Source of the DNA: Obelidium mucronatum
Taxonomy: Eukaryota > Chytridiomycota > Chytridiomycetes > Chytridiales > Chytriomycetaceae
Direction of reading: 5' to 3'
Length of the DNA: 64,000 nt
Assembly: GCA_025765595.1 (NCBI GenBank)
Contig: JAIVFH010000125.1
Coordinates: 1-64,000 of the forward strand
Shown here: in pieces, positions 22,401-33,639 of the stretch
How the letters are laid out: each line of letters opens with the position of its first letter
How positions within the stretch are numbered: position 1 is the first letter of the stretch
Program-made: the position numbers and the translations under genes
The notes under the pieces: generated by a model
Databases searched by the model: none
What the model saw: the letters and a program-made list of their open reading frames with translations, nothing else
What the model was told of the DNA's origin: nothing

Positions 22401-23797
22401 TGATTATTGACTCGCTGAAACCGTATGCGTTTTTTTTTTGAAAAGGAACGTGTTGAAGTCATACTTTACAAGCCTTGGAGAAAGCATCAACCCAACAGAC
22501 TCTGGCAACCCAACTACTCCGAACCCACAGCAAACATCCACAGTGTCGAATCCAAAAATCACCACCCGCTTTAACCAGCTCATGCTTACTGCTTATCGGG
22601 AGTTCCAAATGATCAACCATGAGATGATTGTGGATATTAGGAAATCGTTGCAATTGAAAATCATCCATGGGTTGGATATGTATGCCAAGAGGAGCGTGAT
22701 TCGGAACTTGAACTTTAATCCAAAGTTTAATAAGGAGGAGCTTTTGTTTTTGTGTGATCAATTTTATAGTGTTCTATTTTGTGAGTATTGGTTTGCTGGA
22801 GTTTACTCTTATTTACTGTATTTTTCTATCCTAAATAGACAAGAGACATGGAAAGCAAAAGGGCACAGATCGTCTCAGCTTTGAAAACTTTGTGGCGTAT
22901 TTGACGAGATTGACTCCATGGGGTCGTATTGATCGAGACTACGAAGAAGAAGCGGAAGACGAGCTGAAGGACCAAACAGCCCCTCAATCAGTCAAAGCGG
23001 CGGCTGCCACCGCAGGCACACCCATTCCACACGGCCACCACCCTCAAGTTGGCACCAAATTCCTAAACCGACTCTTTGACAACTTGTTTGACAAGAACCA
23101 CGACTCTTACATTGATTTTGCCGATGTCGTCCAAGGACTATCTAAATTGATTCATAGTGATCTGATGGATCGCATTGGACTCTTTTTCAGTCTCCATGAT
23201 GACAATGGAGACGGGTTTTTGGATAAAGAGGAAGTGATTCAAGTATCCGAGAGTTTGTTGTTTTTGCTGCGGAAAGAAGAAGGCGACAAGTACTTGGCGA
23301 GTATGAGTACGTTGATGCAAAGAGCCTTTGAGATTATGAGTCGATATGAAGTAGCCGATGATGCAAGTGCGGCCAATGTTGGAGGTGGAGCAGATGCTTC
23401 TGCAGGAATCGCCAAAAAGTCTGAAGACAAGAAGATTATGTTGCCGATTGCAGGATTCAGGGAGCTTATTCTTGGAGACCCCTTCTTTGTCGAGTATTTC
23501 GACACTGGATTCCGCAACACGTTTGCGCTTCAGGAAATCAAATATGTGGAACAGAACCGTGCAGTACGACAGGAAATGATGGATTCAATTTGGAGCAGTG
23601 GAATTTCATGGGCTGGCAGGATGGGTGGATCCAACTCGAAGAAGACTAATGTTGTGGCGGGTAGTGTTGGTACTGCCACTGCAGCTGTGAAGGTGGATGA
23701 CAAGAAAGACGCAGCAAATGAGGAATCAGACGATGACGAGGAAGATGAAGGTGGTTTCGAGTTGTTGGATGATGCTGGAAAGCCAATGGCAACATGA
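19479..23797 (+). CDS. GRAM-TBC-EF-hand RabGAP of the TBC1D8/9 (yeast Gyp2/Mdr1) type
   Basis: Fifteen exons (19479-19618, 19669-19753, 19814-19862, 19917-20009, 20075-20176, 20245-20450, 20509-21325, 21388-21508, 21560-21652, 21710-21919, 21972-22020, 22076-22251, 22316-22378, 22446-22780, 22839-23797) keep phase to 1,165 residues. Two GRAM domains (first near 155-235 with '[15 protein letters not shown]', second near 290-370) precede the TBC domain (about 500-735). The catalytic arginine and glutamine fingers are visible in 'EKDLNRSLPE' and 'GYCQAMNI'. EF-hand-like loops '[10 protein letters not shown]' and '[12 protein letters not shown]' lie near 925-980, followed by an acidic tail. The protein should accelerate GTP hydrolysis on a Rab, with a membrane-binding GRAM region and possible calcium input. 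The order and length match TBC1D8/9. Confidence 0.93.
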
Positions 23798-23888
23798 TCC
23801 CACACATCTGTCTGTCCCTGTACGTTCATAAAATATATGCGTTGTATTTTGATTCATTTCCTTTATTTCAATAAATATACAAGTCGAA

Positions 23889-24377
23889 CTAAAACATCAT
23901 ATTGGTTCCTGGTGAGAATATGAGTGAGCATTTGATGTGAAGGAACACGGGATTAGGACAAGTAAGAACCAATCCATCAATTTTCTGTTGGATGTCATCA
24001 CAAACAAGAAGAACGCATTCGACTTGAAAGAATGAAAGATAACGCAATATAGGCATCATGTGGAAAGTGAAGGGGTATGGATGGAAAGGGTGAGGACCAT
24101 TACCTGCAAGAGACACAAAACAGACTTGATCAAGCTTACATAATCTGTGAAGAATAGAGGTATGGGTTAGCAAGCAAGAAAAAAGACAAAGTTTGGTTCG
24201 AAGGGATGAAAGAGGACAAGTCAGATCACTTTTGTAAACACGATAGTTCAGGCAATGTAGATAAGGATTATTGAGTATAAAATCATCAGTTTGGGAGTCT
24301 TTGTGTGAAACAGTCGCTTCAAGAAGGGTAACGGTTGGCTTTTTACCTTTGACTCTTTGAAAAAGAAAAAAAGACAA
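23889..24377 (-). CDS. possible gene on minus strand, unknown
   Basis: A frame without stops spans about 162 codons in an otherwise gene-free interval between the RabGAP and Sec3. It ends at 23889. It has no in-frame ATG at its upper end (a TTG at 24375-24377); an ATG-started frame reading 'MHFKLESVDFRDRYFD' begins at 24445 and could be an upstream exon, but it would overlap the Sec3 start region. A possible 36-nt intron at about 24105-24140 does not change the frame. I recognise no family; composition is hydrophobic with several Cys. Confidence 0.3.
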   Translation of the reverse strand: MSFFLFQRVKGKKPTVTLLEATVSHKDSQTDDFILNNPYLHCLNYRVYKSDLTCPLSSLRTKLCLFSCLLTHTSILHRLCKLDQVCFVSLAGNGPHPFHPYPFTFHMMPILRYLSFFQVECVLLVCDDIQQKIDGLVLTCPNPVFLHIKCSLIFSPGTNMMF

Positions 24378-24380
24378 AAA

Positions 24381-27300
24381 ATGGATAAATTGTTCACGTC
24401 AAAGTATCTATCCCTGAAATCCACCGATTCAAGTTTAAAATGCATTTAAATCTGCTTTTTCGTGTGTTTTAAACAAAAAGGGATGACGACAACGTGATTC
24501 TCAACTTGAAAGTCCTTGAATGCGAGGACCAATTTGCCCTCCTCTCAGCAAATTTCAACAGACAAGACGCGAAAGTCAGGTTCATTTGCATAACTGCGGA
24601 CAATAAGAAAAAAGTCAGAATACATAAGGTTAAGCAGGATAAACCTGCTGTGTTCAATATTGGAAAGTCGTGGGGTCTCGATGAAGTCAAATCTGTGGAA
24701 ACTCTCAAGGTGAAAAATAACCTCCAAAATACAAATAATGGTGAAAGTAAACATCTATTTTGAACAGGAGAATGGCGTATGTGTGAATGTGAATGGCAAG
24801 CCCTATTATTGGATGATGGACAGTCCCTCTGCAAAAATTGAACTCATGTTTAATCTCGTGAGTCTCTCGCAAAAACATTTTGGGAAAGTTCCTCGTTTAG
24901 TTGGAATCGATGAAGAGTTCTTGAAGGGTACGGCTAAACGTGTTTTCGAGAACTATATTCTTACTTTTTTTTTTGGAAATCAGATCAAATGGAGCTTTTC
25001 TTGGCTGGCAAAATTAACACTGTTCCGAGACCTGAATCAACCGCAGTTCAACCAAAAACTGCACTGAATGCTTCTGGCGGAATGACTGGAACATCAATGA
25101 ATGGCAGCGCTGGCAACCCAACGGCGACTTCACCTACTCCGACACAAATGTATAACAATGATCTCGACGCGTTCTTGGAGAAAGGTACTTTCAAATACAA
25201 GAGTCTGGGGTAATCTAGAACGGTATTTTATTTAACACGTGAATAGAACTTGACAGCAAATTGAAAAGCGAGCAAGAGAATGCCAATACTGGATTTAATA
25301 TGGACGAGCTTCTTGGCGGTTTCAACTGGCAAGTTAACGGAGACGCAGCAGATCTGGAAAGAAAGCTCGAATCGGAGTTGCAAGCATTAGAAGCGGTAAG
25401 AAAGTGAATGGTAAATTTTTGAACTCATTTTTGGTTCATTTGTCTGCTTAGGCGAACGTTCATTCAATTATTGAAAGTGAGGAACAGGCAGAATATGTGA
25501 TTGCTCAGATTGATGCAACGTTGAACGAGTTGAGCACCATTGATCAATGGTTGCTGCACTATACCACTTTACTTGACGTATGAATCTCATTTCTCGCCCA
25601 CACACACTCTTTTTACGTGAGGAAAATTGTTTAACTCATGTCTTTAAATTCCAGCGAATGGGACAAGATGTACATTCCGTTGAAGTCAAAAACAAGGTCC
25701 TTCAAATCACTTCCCACAACCAAAAAGCCCTTCTTCAAGAAATAAACAAGATTGTGGTATGTGTTTTGGGGTTTCCTCATGCTACTGCGTGAATTTAAAA
25801 ACCCTCCAAAAAAAATCAAGTCTGGAATGAAACTCTCTGAACCCGTCTCAGAACGCCTCAAATACGAATCCCTAGACGAATTATCGGGCATCAAAAACTG
25901 TCAGCACGTTCTGAAAGTGTTGATGGACACCATCGCGCAAGTGAAAGTCGATGAAGCGGTTTCTCGTATTGCTATGGTTAAAGAACGTGTGGGTCTTTAT
26001 CAGAGCTATGCTACTACTTTTAGTGTTCGGTTGACGGAGTTTGTCAAGAATTTGATTGTTAGCTTGGTTAGTTTACTCCAGTCTTGTTTTTGTGCGAACA
26101 CGATTACTGAATCCGTTATCGTCAAACAAACTTGAATTAATTGGAAAAACAGGCAGACACGCTTTCAAAAGAAAAGGGTAGAACCGCGAAACTAAATCTC
26201 AAAATCTCTGGTCTCGACGCTGTCCAAATGAAATTATGCCACTACCGCACTCTCATGAAATGGCTCAAATCCATCGACACACGCAAACAATACGATCTCG
26301 AAATGACGTATTCCCATGAGTTTGGCAAATTTTATAAACGTGAACTACGCGAATACCTGGAAAACTTGAAGACCCTGCATACAAAAAGGAAGCCGACTGT
26401 TGAAGAGCAGGATTATGGTAATTATTCAAAATGCGTGTTGTTTTATTTTATTTATCTGAATAGTTTTCTACAGTTTTCATTGTTCCTCAAGTGTCAGTGT
26501 CAAGTGCAGCCACAAATGCTTTGACAGCGATGGGATCCAATATGCTTGAAAAGGGGAAAGGTGTTGGATGGAATGTACTGGGGCGCAAAAAGAGTACACG
26601 ACCTGAAGGAACTACATCTATGGAAGTTGACACAGATGAAGAAACCAGCGGAAAGGCGGCTACGACAGGTATAACGAGAGGCGGAGGAACAATTAAGCGC
26701 GGTGATCGGGCGGATGATGATAAGATTTGGCCTGATGAGGTACCATCGCCGCACCCAATCAATTTTGCGTTAAAAGTTCCCATACATACCACGTCTAGGC
26801 AATGATTGAAGTCTACAAATCTCTATGCCCCATGATAATCTGCGAAATGAACTTTGTAATGGACTTTTTTAATCTGCGAAAGCCGGAAGAAGGAACCGTT
26901 CAAGATCTTGAGTTCTCATACGAATGGCTCGAGAATCTACACAATCCGCGGGAAAAATTGAAGGAGTTAAAAGCTCAGAATAAGTTCAGGTATAGTCCCT
27001 GTCTATTCCTTGCCTTCTTTTTATACTCTGACAGTGCAATCTTTATCTCAAAAGTGAACTATATGATGCAATCTTTGATATCCACGATGACATTTGCGCG
27101 TTTTTGGACTGGGGTTTGAAACACGATCAAACATATACTGTTGGAATCATGGTGCATATTGAAGAATGTATCAACAAGTACGCAAACACCGTGTACACTG
27201 GATTCGTGTATCAAATGGATCTCCTAATGACAAAAGCCGTGCTCAATTTTGAACGCTTTGTGGTAATTATTTTTTTTTTTTGGCGGGGGAGGGAATTATA

Positions 27301-28277
27301 TTGCAACATCTTGACTTTTGTTTTGGCTTCTTGTCACAGGATGAACAAATCAAAGGAATCGAAGAAACCAAAGTCACGTTCCGTAAGCGCCAAGGAATCC
27401 TCCCCTTCATTCGCACTTTCCCAAAGTTTGTGGATCACATGGAAAAATGTGTTGATGGAACATCGCTGCCACAAGGACAGGCCAGGACGGTAGTGAGTAA
27501 CGCGTATTCAAGGATTGTGAAGTGTATTTTCGATACTTTGGAAGCTATGGCCAAGGACCAGAATGATGGAAAGGGGGAATCAAAAACGGATGATAAAGAG
27601 AGTTTGAATGTTCATATATTGACTATTGGTTAGTTTTGCATTCTTTTTTTTAAAAAATACTTTCACGATTATATCAAGAGCTAAAAAAATGATTTAGAAA
27701 ACATGCACCACTTTCACTCTGAGATCCGAGCCAGAAAGATTGCCGGCCTCGAACAGTTTGTCAAGGCTTCCAAAGTCCTTTATGACGTGAATGTGGAGGC
27801 ATATATCAAAATTGTTATTCGAAAACCATTGGGAAAGCTCTTGGTAAGTGCACACCCTGCCTTGTGTTATTCTTATTCACTCAACATTGCCGCGTTTTTA
27901 TTTTCCAGGAATTCTTTGAAAACGTTGAGAATCTTCTCAAATCAAACGCGCCAGAAGAAGTCTCATTCCACCTACACAAAGTATCTCTCCGCGACGTTTT
28001 GAAAAAGTATCCTGGAAAAGAAATCAAAAAGGGCCTCGAACAATTATACAAGAAGGTGGAAAAGAGTTTTACAGCCACGGAGGAAGAGGCTGGAACAAAC
28101 AGCCACAGTGGTTCATTGTTGCAAGTCGTGTGGCGTGGAATTCAGGAAGCGTGTGCAAAGAATCTGAAGCGGTATGAGGAACTGATTGCGCTTTGTTATT
28201 CTGATACAGGGTTGAAAGTTGAGTTTACCATGGATGATTTGTTGGGATATTTCAGTGAGCTTGCGCAGAACCATTAA
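24381..28277 (+). CDS. SEC3: Exocyst subunit Sec3 (EXOC1)
   Basis: Fifteen exons (24381-24403, 24481-24709, 24768-24927, 24984-25184, 25247-25395, 25452-25577, 25655-25756, 25821-26066, 26153-26417, 26474-26739, 26799-26989, 27055-27262, 27340-27628, 27698-27843, 27909-28277) keep phase to 989 residues. The N-terminal 140 residues match the Sec3 PIP2-binding PH-like domain ('GKPYYWMMDSPSAK'), then a coiled coil ('LDAFLEK' to 'QITSHNQKALLQEINKI') and the long helical exocyst rod ending 'LLGYFSELAQNH'. Sec3 tethers secretory vesicles at the plasma membrane as part of the exocyst. The tiny first exon (23 nt) with donor GTATCT is the weakest call; the rest is firm. It lies beside SCYL2 and the RabGAP. 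Confidence 0.9.
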
Positions 28278-28340
28278 AAAACAAAAGAAAAATGTTATAA
28301 TTACTGCGCATTTGGTCGTTTTTGTTTGCACTTTTATTGC

Positions 28341-29241
28341 TCAACATTTACTCAACCCAACAATCTTTCCTTTGGAAACCAAAACCAGTTTCACCTTCAT
28401 TGCAACAAGAGAGAAGGGAACAACCCCCAAGACAAGTTCAGTGAGAATCAAGATGGTACCCATAAATTGCAAGTTATCAGCATGATGCGCCGTTGCATTC
28501 AAGTATACATATAAAATGTAAAGCCCTAGAGCTACAAACGAAGCACCCGAAGTCCATATACCGTATTTGGCAACAATCGGGTAGTATAATGCTGCCTTTG
28601 AATCTTCCCCTTTCAATTCCCGAATTTGCAACGTCTTTTCAGAAAGCTGTTTTGCGCATGAGAAGGCGAAAAAGGATTCTAGAATCAAAACAAGCGTTGC
28701 TGAAACAGCAGTGGTGACATTGTGGTATAACAAGGCGTCCTTGAATTTCAGGGGAAGCGCTTGAATGCAGGGAGGAAAGAAACAGACAATATACGTAATA
28801 TAAAGAAGCGCATGAAAGCCGCGAACAACGGTTACGGAAGAGTAGTTGTGGATAATGTCGATTGTTCTCAGCCAATTGTATGACTGGGGGGGGTTTTTTT
28901 TTTTGAAACATGGTAAATCTCTCGTGACCACTGAGCGAAGAGTTTCTTACCATGTTTAAAACAAGGGACAACGCAAAGAACGTAGATCGCGTAATCCGCG
29001 TCGAAAAAGTGCTTTCTTGAGAATCCATTGAGGCTGCACCAAAATAAACCGAAACGCAGATGAGAAACAAAAGCAAGCGTATATTCTTGGGACCTTGAAT
29101 AAGAATTTTTCCATCGTGGACGTAGACCATAAAAGCCACAAGAGACAGTGTAAGAAGGGTAATTGCAACAGCCAGAAACGAACAGACTGTAGATGAAAAC
29201 TGAAGCATCAGAGGATCCTTTGTTTTTTGATATGAACACAT
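28341..29241 (-). CDS. Seven-helix membrane protein, unknown
   Basis: Two exons (28951-29241, 28341-28883) with an intron of 67 nt containing runs of A and C before the acceptor. The 277-residue product has about seven hydrophobic segments, e.g. 'FLAVAITLLTLSLVAFMVYV', 'LLLFLICVSVYF', 'HALLYITYIVCFF', 'SATLVLILESFFAF' and a last helix ending 'PFSLVAMKVKLVLVSKG'. No signal peptide. The frame is open upstream of the ATG at 29241 (reading ALALDSFWTVHHI), and an ATG at about 29315 lies in a different frame, so the true start may be further up through a missed splice. Topology resembles small 7TM sensors, but I do not recognise the family. It is divergent from SCYL2 with 142 bp between starts. Confidence 0.65.
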
Positions 29242-29383
29242 TATATGGTGAACAGTCCAAAAACTATCCAAAGCTAGAGCACCTGTAAAATCAAAACTGG
29301 AGTTGAATCAGCCATTATATATGTTTTTTTTTATTTAGTTTGGCATTGTTCTCCTTGTTCTCCCATTTGACCAACCAAAACCA

Positions 29384-32300
29384 ATGCTCAAGTGGCTGGG
29401 ACTCAACGCCACCGTGAGTGCATTCGAAGTCGGAGAACAGATTGGGTCCGGCGGCGCAGGTCCGATTGCTTTGGTTGTTTAGCTCCAATCTAAACTAACG
29501 CTACAACTTTTTGGGTCCCAAAGGTCTCCACTGGAAAGTATATTCAGCAACAAAGAAAAGCTCGCAAAAGTCTTCTTCTCTTTTTGTCTACGAAAAAAAG
29601 GACAAGGAAACCTGCGATTTGCTCAAGAGAGACGTTGCAACTCTGTCCCGCTTGAGACATCCTTCACTACTGGAAGTCTCAGAACCAGCGGATGACTCCA
29701 AAAGTGTTCTCTCGTTTGCTTCAGAGCCGCTGATTGGCTGCTTGGCGAATGTGCTCGGGAACTGGTCCAACGTCGATAAAAGGCAGAAACAAACTCTGGA
29801 ACTAGATGAAATCGAGATCCAAAAGGGTCTTTTGCAGGTCATCAAAGGACTCGAATTCTTGCATCAGAACAAGTGGATCCACGCTTGTCTGTCGCCGGAA
29901 TCAATCTTTATTAATGCAAAGGGGGACTGGAAGATAGCTGCCTTCACATTTGCACAGTCGTGTTCAAACTCGGCTGACGGCTATTCCACCTTCTATTTAT
30001 CCAATTATCCTCCGTTCTGTTCTCCGTCATTGGACTTTCTGGCGCCAGAAGCAGTGTTGGACTCTCGCGTTGATTCTCGTTCGGATATTTGGTCGTTGGG
30101 CTGTCTCATTTATGCAATCTTTAATCAGGGCGTTTCGCCGCTTTACACGAATGATAATCTGCAAAGTTATCGATCGAAAGTTGGGGCGGTTCATTTACAT
30201 GTTGATGTTGCAAAGAACGTTCCATCTTCTCTTGTCGGTGTGTTGTTTTTGTTGCGTGAATACTCCGTGTCAAACTTTTATTCGAACAAAGATACTGCCG
30301 AAGGCGGTGAATAATTGCTTGAAGACCTAATCCATCTCTGTCACGAATCCCAACTCTCAGTCGAGAACCCCACACACGTGTACCATTTCAACATACTGAG
30401 GAAAAAAAAACCATTATTTGTAGAACCGCTACAAAGAATGATCCAAAAAGACCCTGCATCTCGATTATCCCTTGCCGAATTCCAAACGTCGGCATTCTTT
30501 GATAATATCCTCGTTTCCACAATCAGTTTTTTGGAAGCGTTTGTGGAAAAGAATCAAATCAGTAAAGCGCAGTTCTTGAAGGGGCTTGTCAAAATGTTGC
30601 CACAGGTACGTATTTGGGCCGTACTATCGCCGATAAGTCGGTGGATTACTTCTTTTCTTGATTTCCATTCTTGTATCGTCGAAGTGCTGAGAAGGACTTT
30701 CAATATTACTTTTTTGATGCCCATTACTCACCGAAATTTCTATAAACAGTTCTCAATGAAACTGGTAAACCGAAAAATTCTACCGGCTCTATTGAACGAA
30801 ATAAAGGATCCACTCATGGTGAGGGATAAACATTCCAAGCTTGCAACTTAACCGAATTAAAAAAAAAAATCCAGACGCCATTTGTCCTACCTAATATTTT
30901 CTGGATCAGCGAACACAGCACGAATGAAGAATTCAATGCAAGGATACTACCTGCACTGAAATCTGTATTTAAAATCACAGGTTTGCCTAAATTTAGTTTG
31001 TTTTTTTGATGATCCAATTGTTAATAACAATTGGATTAAAAAAAAACCAGACCCCCCGCAAGCTATTTTACTGCTCCTTTCGCGAATGGATATATTCTTG
31101 AAGAAGGTCCCATCGGCTGAAGTTTTCAAACAAGGTTTTGGCTCTTTAAGTTGACCGCCGTTTCATATTGACTGATTAAACAAAAAACAAAAAACTTGTG
31201 CTGCTATAGACGTAATGCCCCTCGTCTATAGCGCCCTCGATATCCCCGTCCCACAAGTCCAAGAACAAGCCATCAAAATGATCCCCTCTCTCCTCTCCAA
31301 GCTAGATTTCACGTCAACAAAATCCATCCTCTTCCCAAAAATCCAAGCAATCTACCTAAGCACAACCAGCCTAAGTATCCGAATCGCATGCTTAATTACA
31401 ATCCACGGGATGCTCAAAATCTTGGATAAATTCACGATTGTGGAGAAACTCATTCCCGTGTTGAAACAAAACAAGGTCAGGGAGGCGGGGCTTTTGCTTG
31501 CGATTTTGGCAGTGTATGATGAGGTTTCGCGGCATGTGGATAGAGAGGTTGTTGCGGGGGAAGTGTTGCCGGAGGTTTGGAAAATGTCTGTGGATCAAGT
31601 TTTGAATGTGAAGCAGGTTTTTTTTTTCGTTTCTTTTTTTTCTTCTTCTTTCTGTTGGTCTTCTTTTTTTTCGGACCTGAGTGTTTTTTTAACATTTTTT
31701 GTCGTTTTTTGGATAGTTCAAGAAGTTTATGAAAGTGATTCGCGAGTTGACGGATCGCATTGAGGAGCAACACACAAAGTTTTTGGAGGAAGTCAAGAGC
31801 ATGGACACTCCTTCTCAATCGACGGCCGCGGAAGGTGGAACTACTAATACCACAGATGTGTCTCCGAAACCGGATGACTTTGCTAGGTAAGGGTTTCTGA
31901 TCTCTTAAAATTCACTCGGAAAGCTGATATTTCCCATTTGAAGTCTCGTCAGGGGATCCTCTTCAACGAATACAGCTCCGATGAAATCATCTTCTCAAAA
32001 TTTATCAGCTACTAGCAATATGGCCAAATCGAATGGCTTCACGGATGATTGGGTTGAATTCGACCACCAACCCGCGACTTCCAATGCAATACAAACAACA
32101 AGAACATCTCAATCAAACACATCAAATAATTTTGCAAACTGGGGCGCGGCGACATCGTCGGTATCAGCTGTATCTGCCGTGAAACCGTCAACCACTGTGA
32201 ATATGGGAATGCAGGAATCTCTGATTCCAACTCTGGTGGGACCGCCTGCCCCACAACATCAAATACATCATAAACCGTCCCTACAGCACTTTGGAAACAT

Positions 32301-32601
32301 GTCGTCACTCCCGCCTCAGCATTCTTCAATATCTGTAATGAGTGGCGGAACAACGGCGTTCCCGAATGCAGGAGTTGGTGGCACTCCTGATCTTTTTACA
32401 AATGGAAGCGGGTGGAACGCAGCAAACTCAATGGTTCAGCAACACACGCAAGCTGCTGTTCAACAACCGACAATGGTACCCCTTGGTGTAAATGCAGCGC
32501 AATTCCATGGCAGCAACGCAGTGAATGGCAGTGAGCGGGGGGGCAGCAGCACGACGCAAAAGCGAAATCAAAGGCTGAATGAGTTTGACCCCTTTGGCTG
32601 A
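29384..32601 (+). CDS. SCYL2: SCYL2-type pseudokinase (SCY1-like, clathrin-coated vesicle traffic)
   Basis: Nine exons (29384-29459, 29524-30237, 30424-30605, 30750-30818, 30875-30980, 31051-31134, 31210-31616, 31717-31886, 31944-32601) keep phase to 821 residues. The kinase-like domain (about 1-325) begins 'FEVGEQIGSGGAGLHWKVYS'. The catalytic loop reads 'IHACLSPESI' and the DFG position reads 'AFTFA', so Asp residues needed for catalysis are absent: a pseudokinase, as in the family. HEAT-like helices follow (about 345-600), then a low-complexity Ser/Thr/Gln tail ending in 'LNEFDPFG', comparable to the short acidic/NPF-like C-terminus of SCYL2. SCYL2 binds clathrin and AP2 and acts in endosome-Golgi sorting. 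Intron 2 (186 nt) carries the hairpin described at 30294; intron 5 carries a 25-nt palindrome. Confidence 0.92.
30294..30308 (+). repeat. intronic GAA-loop hairpin, copy 4
   Basis: ACTGCCGAAGGCGGT in intron 2 (30238-30423) of SCYL2, sense strand, identical to the copy at 16242-16256. The next intron (30606-30749) has a different hairpin, ACTATCGCCGATAAGT near 30619. Confidence 0.85.
31012..31036. repeat. perfect 25-nt palindrome in a SCYL2 intron
   Basis: Twelve bases starting ATCCAATTGTTA are followed by a single A and their exact reverse complement. It lies in intron 5 (30981-31050), between the expected branch point and the acceptor at 31050. Confidence 0.9.
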
Positions 32602-32638
32602 CCGAAGAAATAAAAGAAATAAAATTTTAGCCAAATCA

Positions 32639-33639
32639 ATGGCCAACCACGCCCTCTTTGTGCGCTACTTGGCGCACCCGCCAATCAAGATCCAGACGCA
32701 CTTTGACGACCGCGGCGAGCCCAGAAAGAGTCCGCTTACTAGTGTGGCTGATGTGCTTGCGGCCGCCGCCGCCGACGCCGCGCGCCGCCGGCTTGGCGTG
32801 CCGCCCGACGTCGGCGCCCTCAGCCTCCACTGCGGCCCGACTCGCCCGTGGCGGGCTTGGCGGCCACCAGCAAGAATCCGCTGGCCATCACGTGCGGCAT
32901 CCGTCCCGATGTCAAAACCCGCATCTGGAAATCTGTCGTTCACATCTCCTGCGACAAATTCAGCGGAACGGGAATCATCATCGACAAAGCAGACGGCGAC
33001 CTGTACATCCTCACAAATTTGCATCTGCTGGGAACTGATAACGCTGTCTTGAGTCATGTCAAACAAGAAGTTGCTCGGTACAAGAAAATTCATCATGGCA
33101 CTGCGCATTTGGTAACAAGGTCCAAAGTCGACCGCGAATCTTCAAGCGATTCCATTAAAATTACAATCCAACAATATACTGGAAGCTCTGTCTTGGAGTT
33201 TGTCTTGGAATTTGTCCTTGACGACTCAACCTGCTGGGCAGCTAGTGGTTCATTTGACTTTATGATATTTCGAGTACCTGCGTCGGCCGATTGCACACTA
33301 GAGAAGAGTGTATTGAGTGTTGCTGATTATCGCCCTAATTTGCCAGTCCATATATTCGGATTTCCTGGAATTTTGGGTGTAGACAAGGAGTTTGAGCACA
33401 ATTACTGTGCCATCACAGCAGAAATTATGGGAAAAGATATCATGGGACATGTAATTCTCTCGGCTCTATCAACTCCTGGTCTTTCTGGCAGTGGTATAGT
33501 ATGTACGTCACGCGGCTTTCCTATTGGTTACCTTTGTGGGGGATTTAATATATCAGGAAATGAGCATTTTCAATGCTATGGATATGGTTTCGAGTTTGTT
33601 CCAAAGCATCTTCCCAGATTTCTACCACGTGTGCTTTGA
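32639..33639 (+). CDS. Effector-type header fused to a trypsin-like serine peptidase (frame break in header)
   Basis: The first part (from ATG 32639) encodes a ubiquitin-like fold comparable to the header of Crinkler (CRN) proteins: two N-terminal strands, a 'SVADVLAAAAADAARRR' helix, then 'LGVPPDV' and a strand. The header's expected last element ('SPVAGLAATSKNPLAI') and everything after it lie in another frame, so one base is missing or two are extra near 32830. An 80-nt intron (32744-32823) would also restore phase but would delete the header helix. The body (to the TGA at 33637-33639) is a trypsin-like peptidase: 'SGTGIIID', His in 'TNLHLL' (33022), Asp in 'SFDFMIFRV' (33256), Ser in 'GLSGSGIV' (33490). 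If intact, it would be a candidate secreted or translocated protease. The first 200 bp are strongly GC-rich compared with the body, suggesting a fusion of two sources. Confidence 0.65.

Noticed and set aside
32810..32823. A 14-nt GT...AG segment in the peptidase header that would restore phase
   Set aside because: Far below any workable intron length at this locus (shortest convincing introns are about 46-50 nt).
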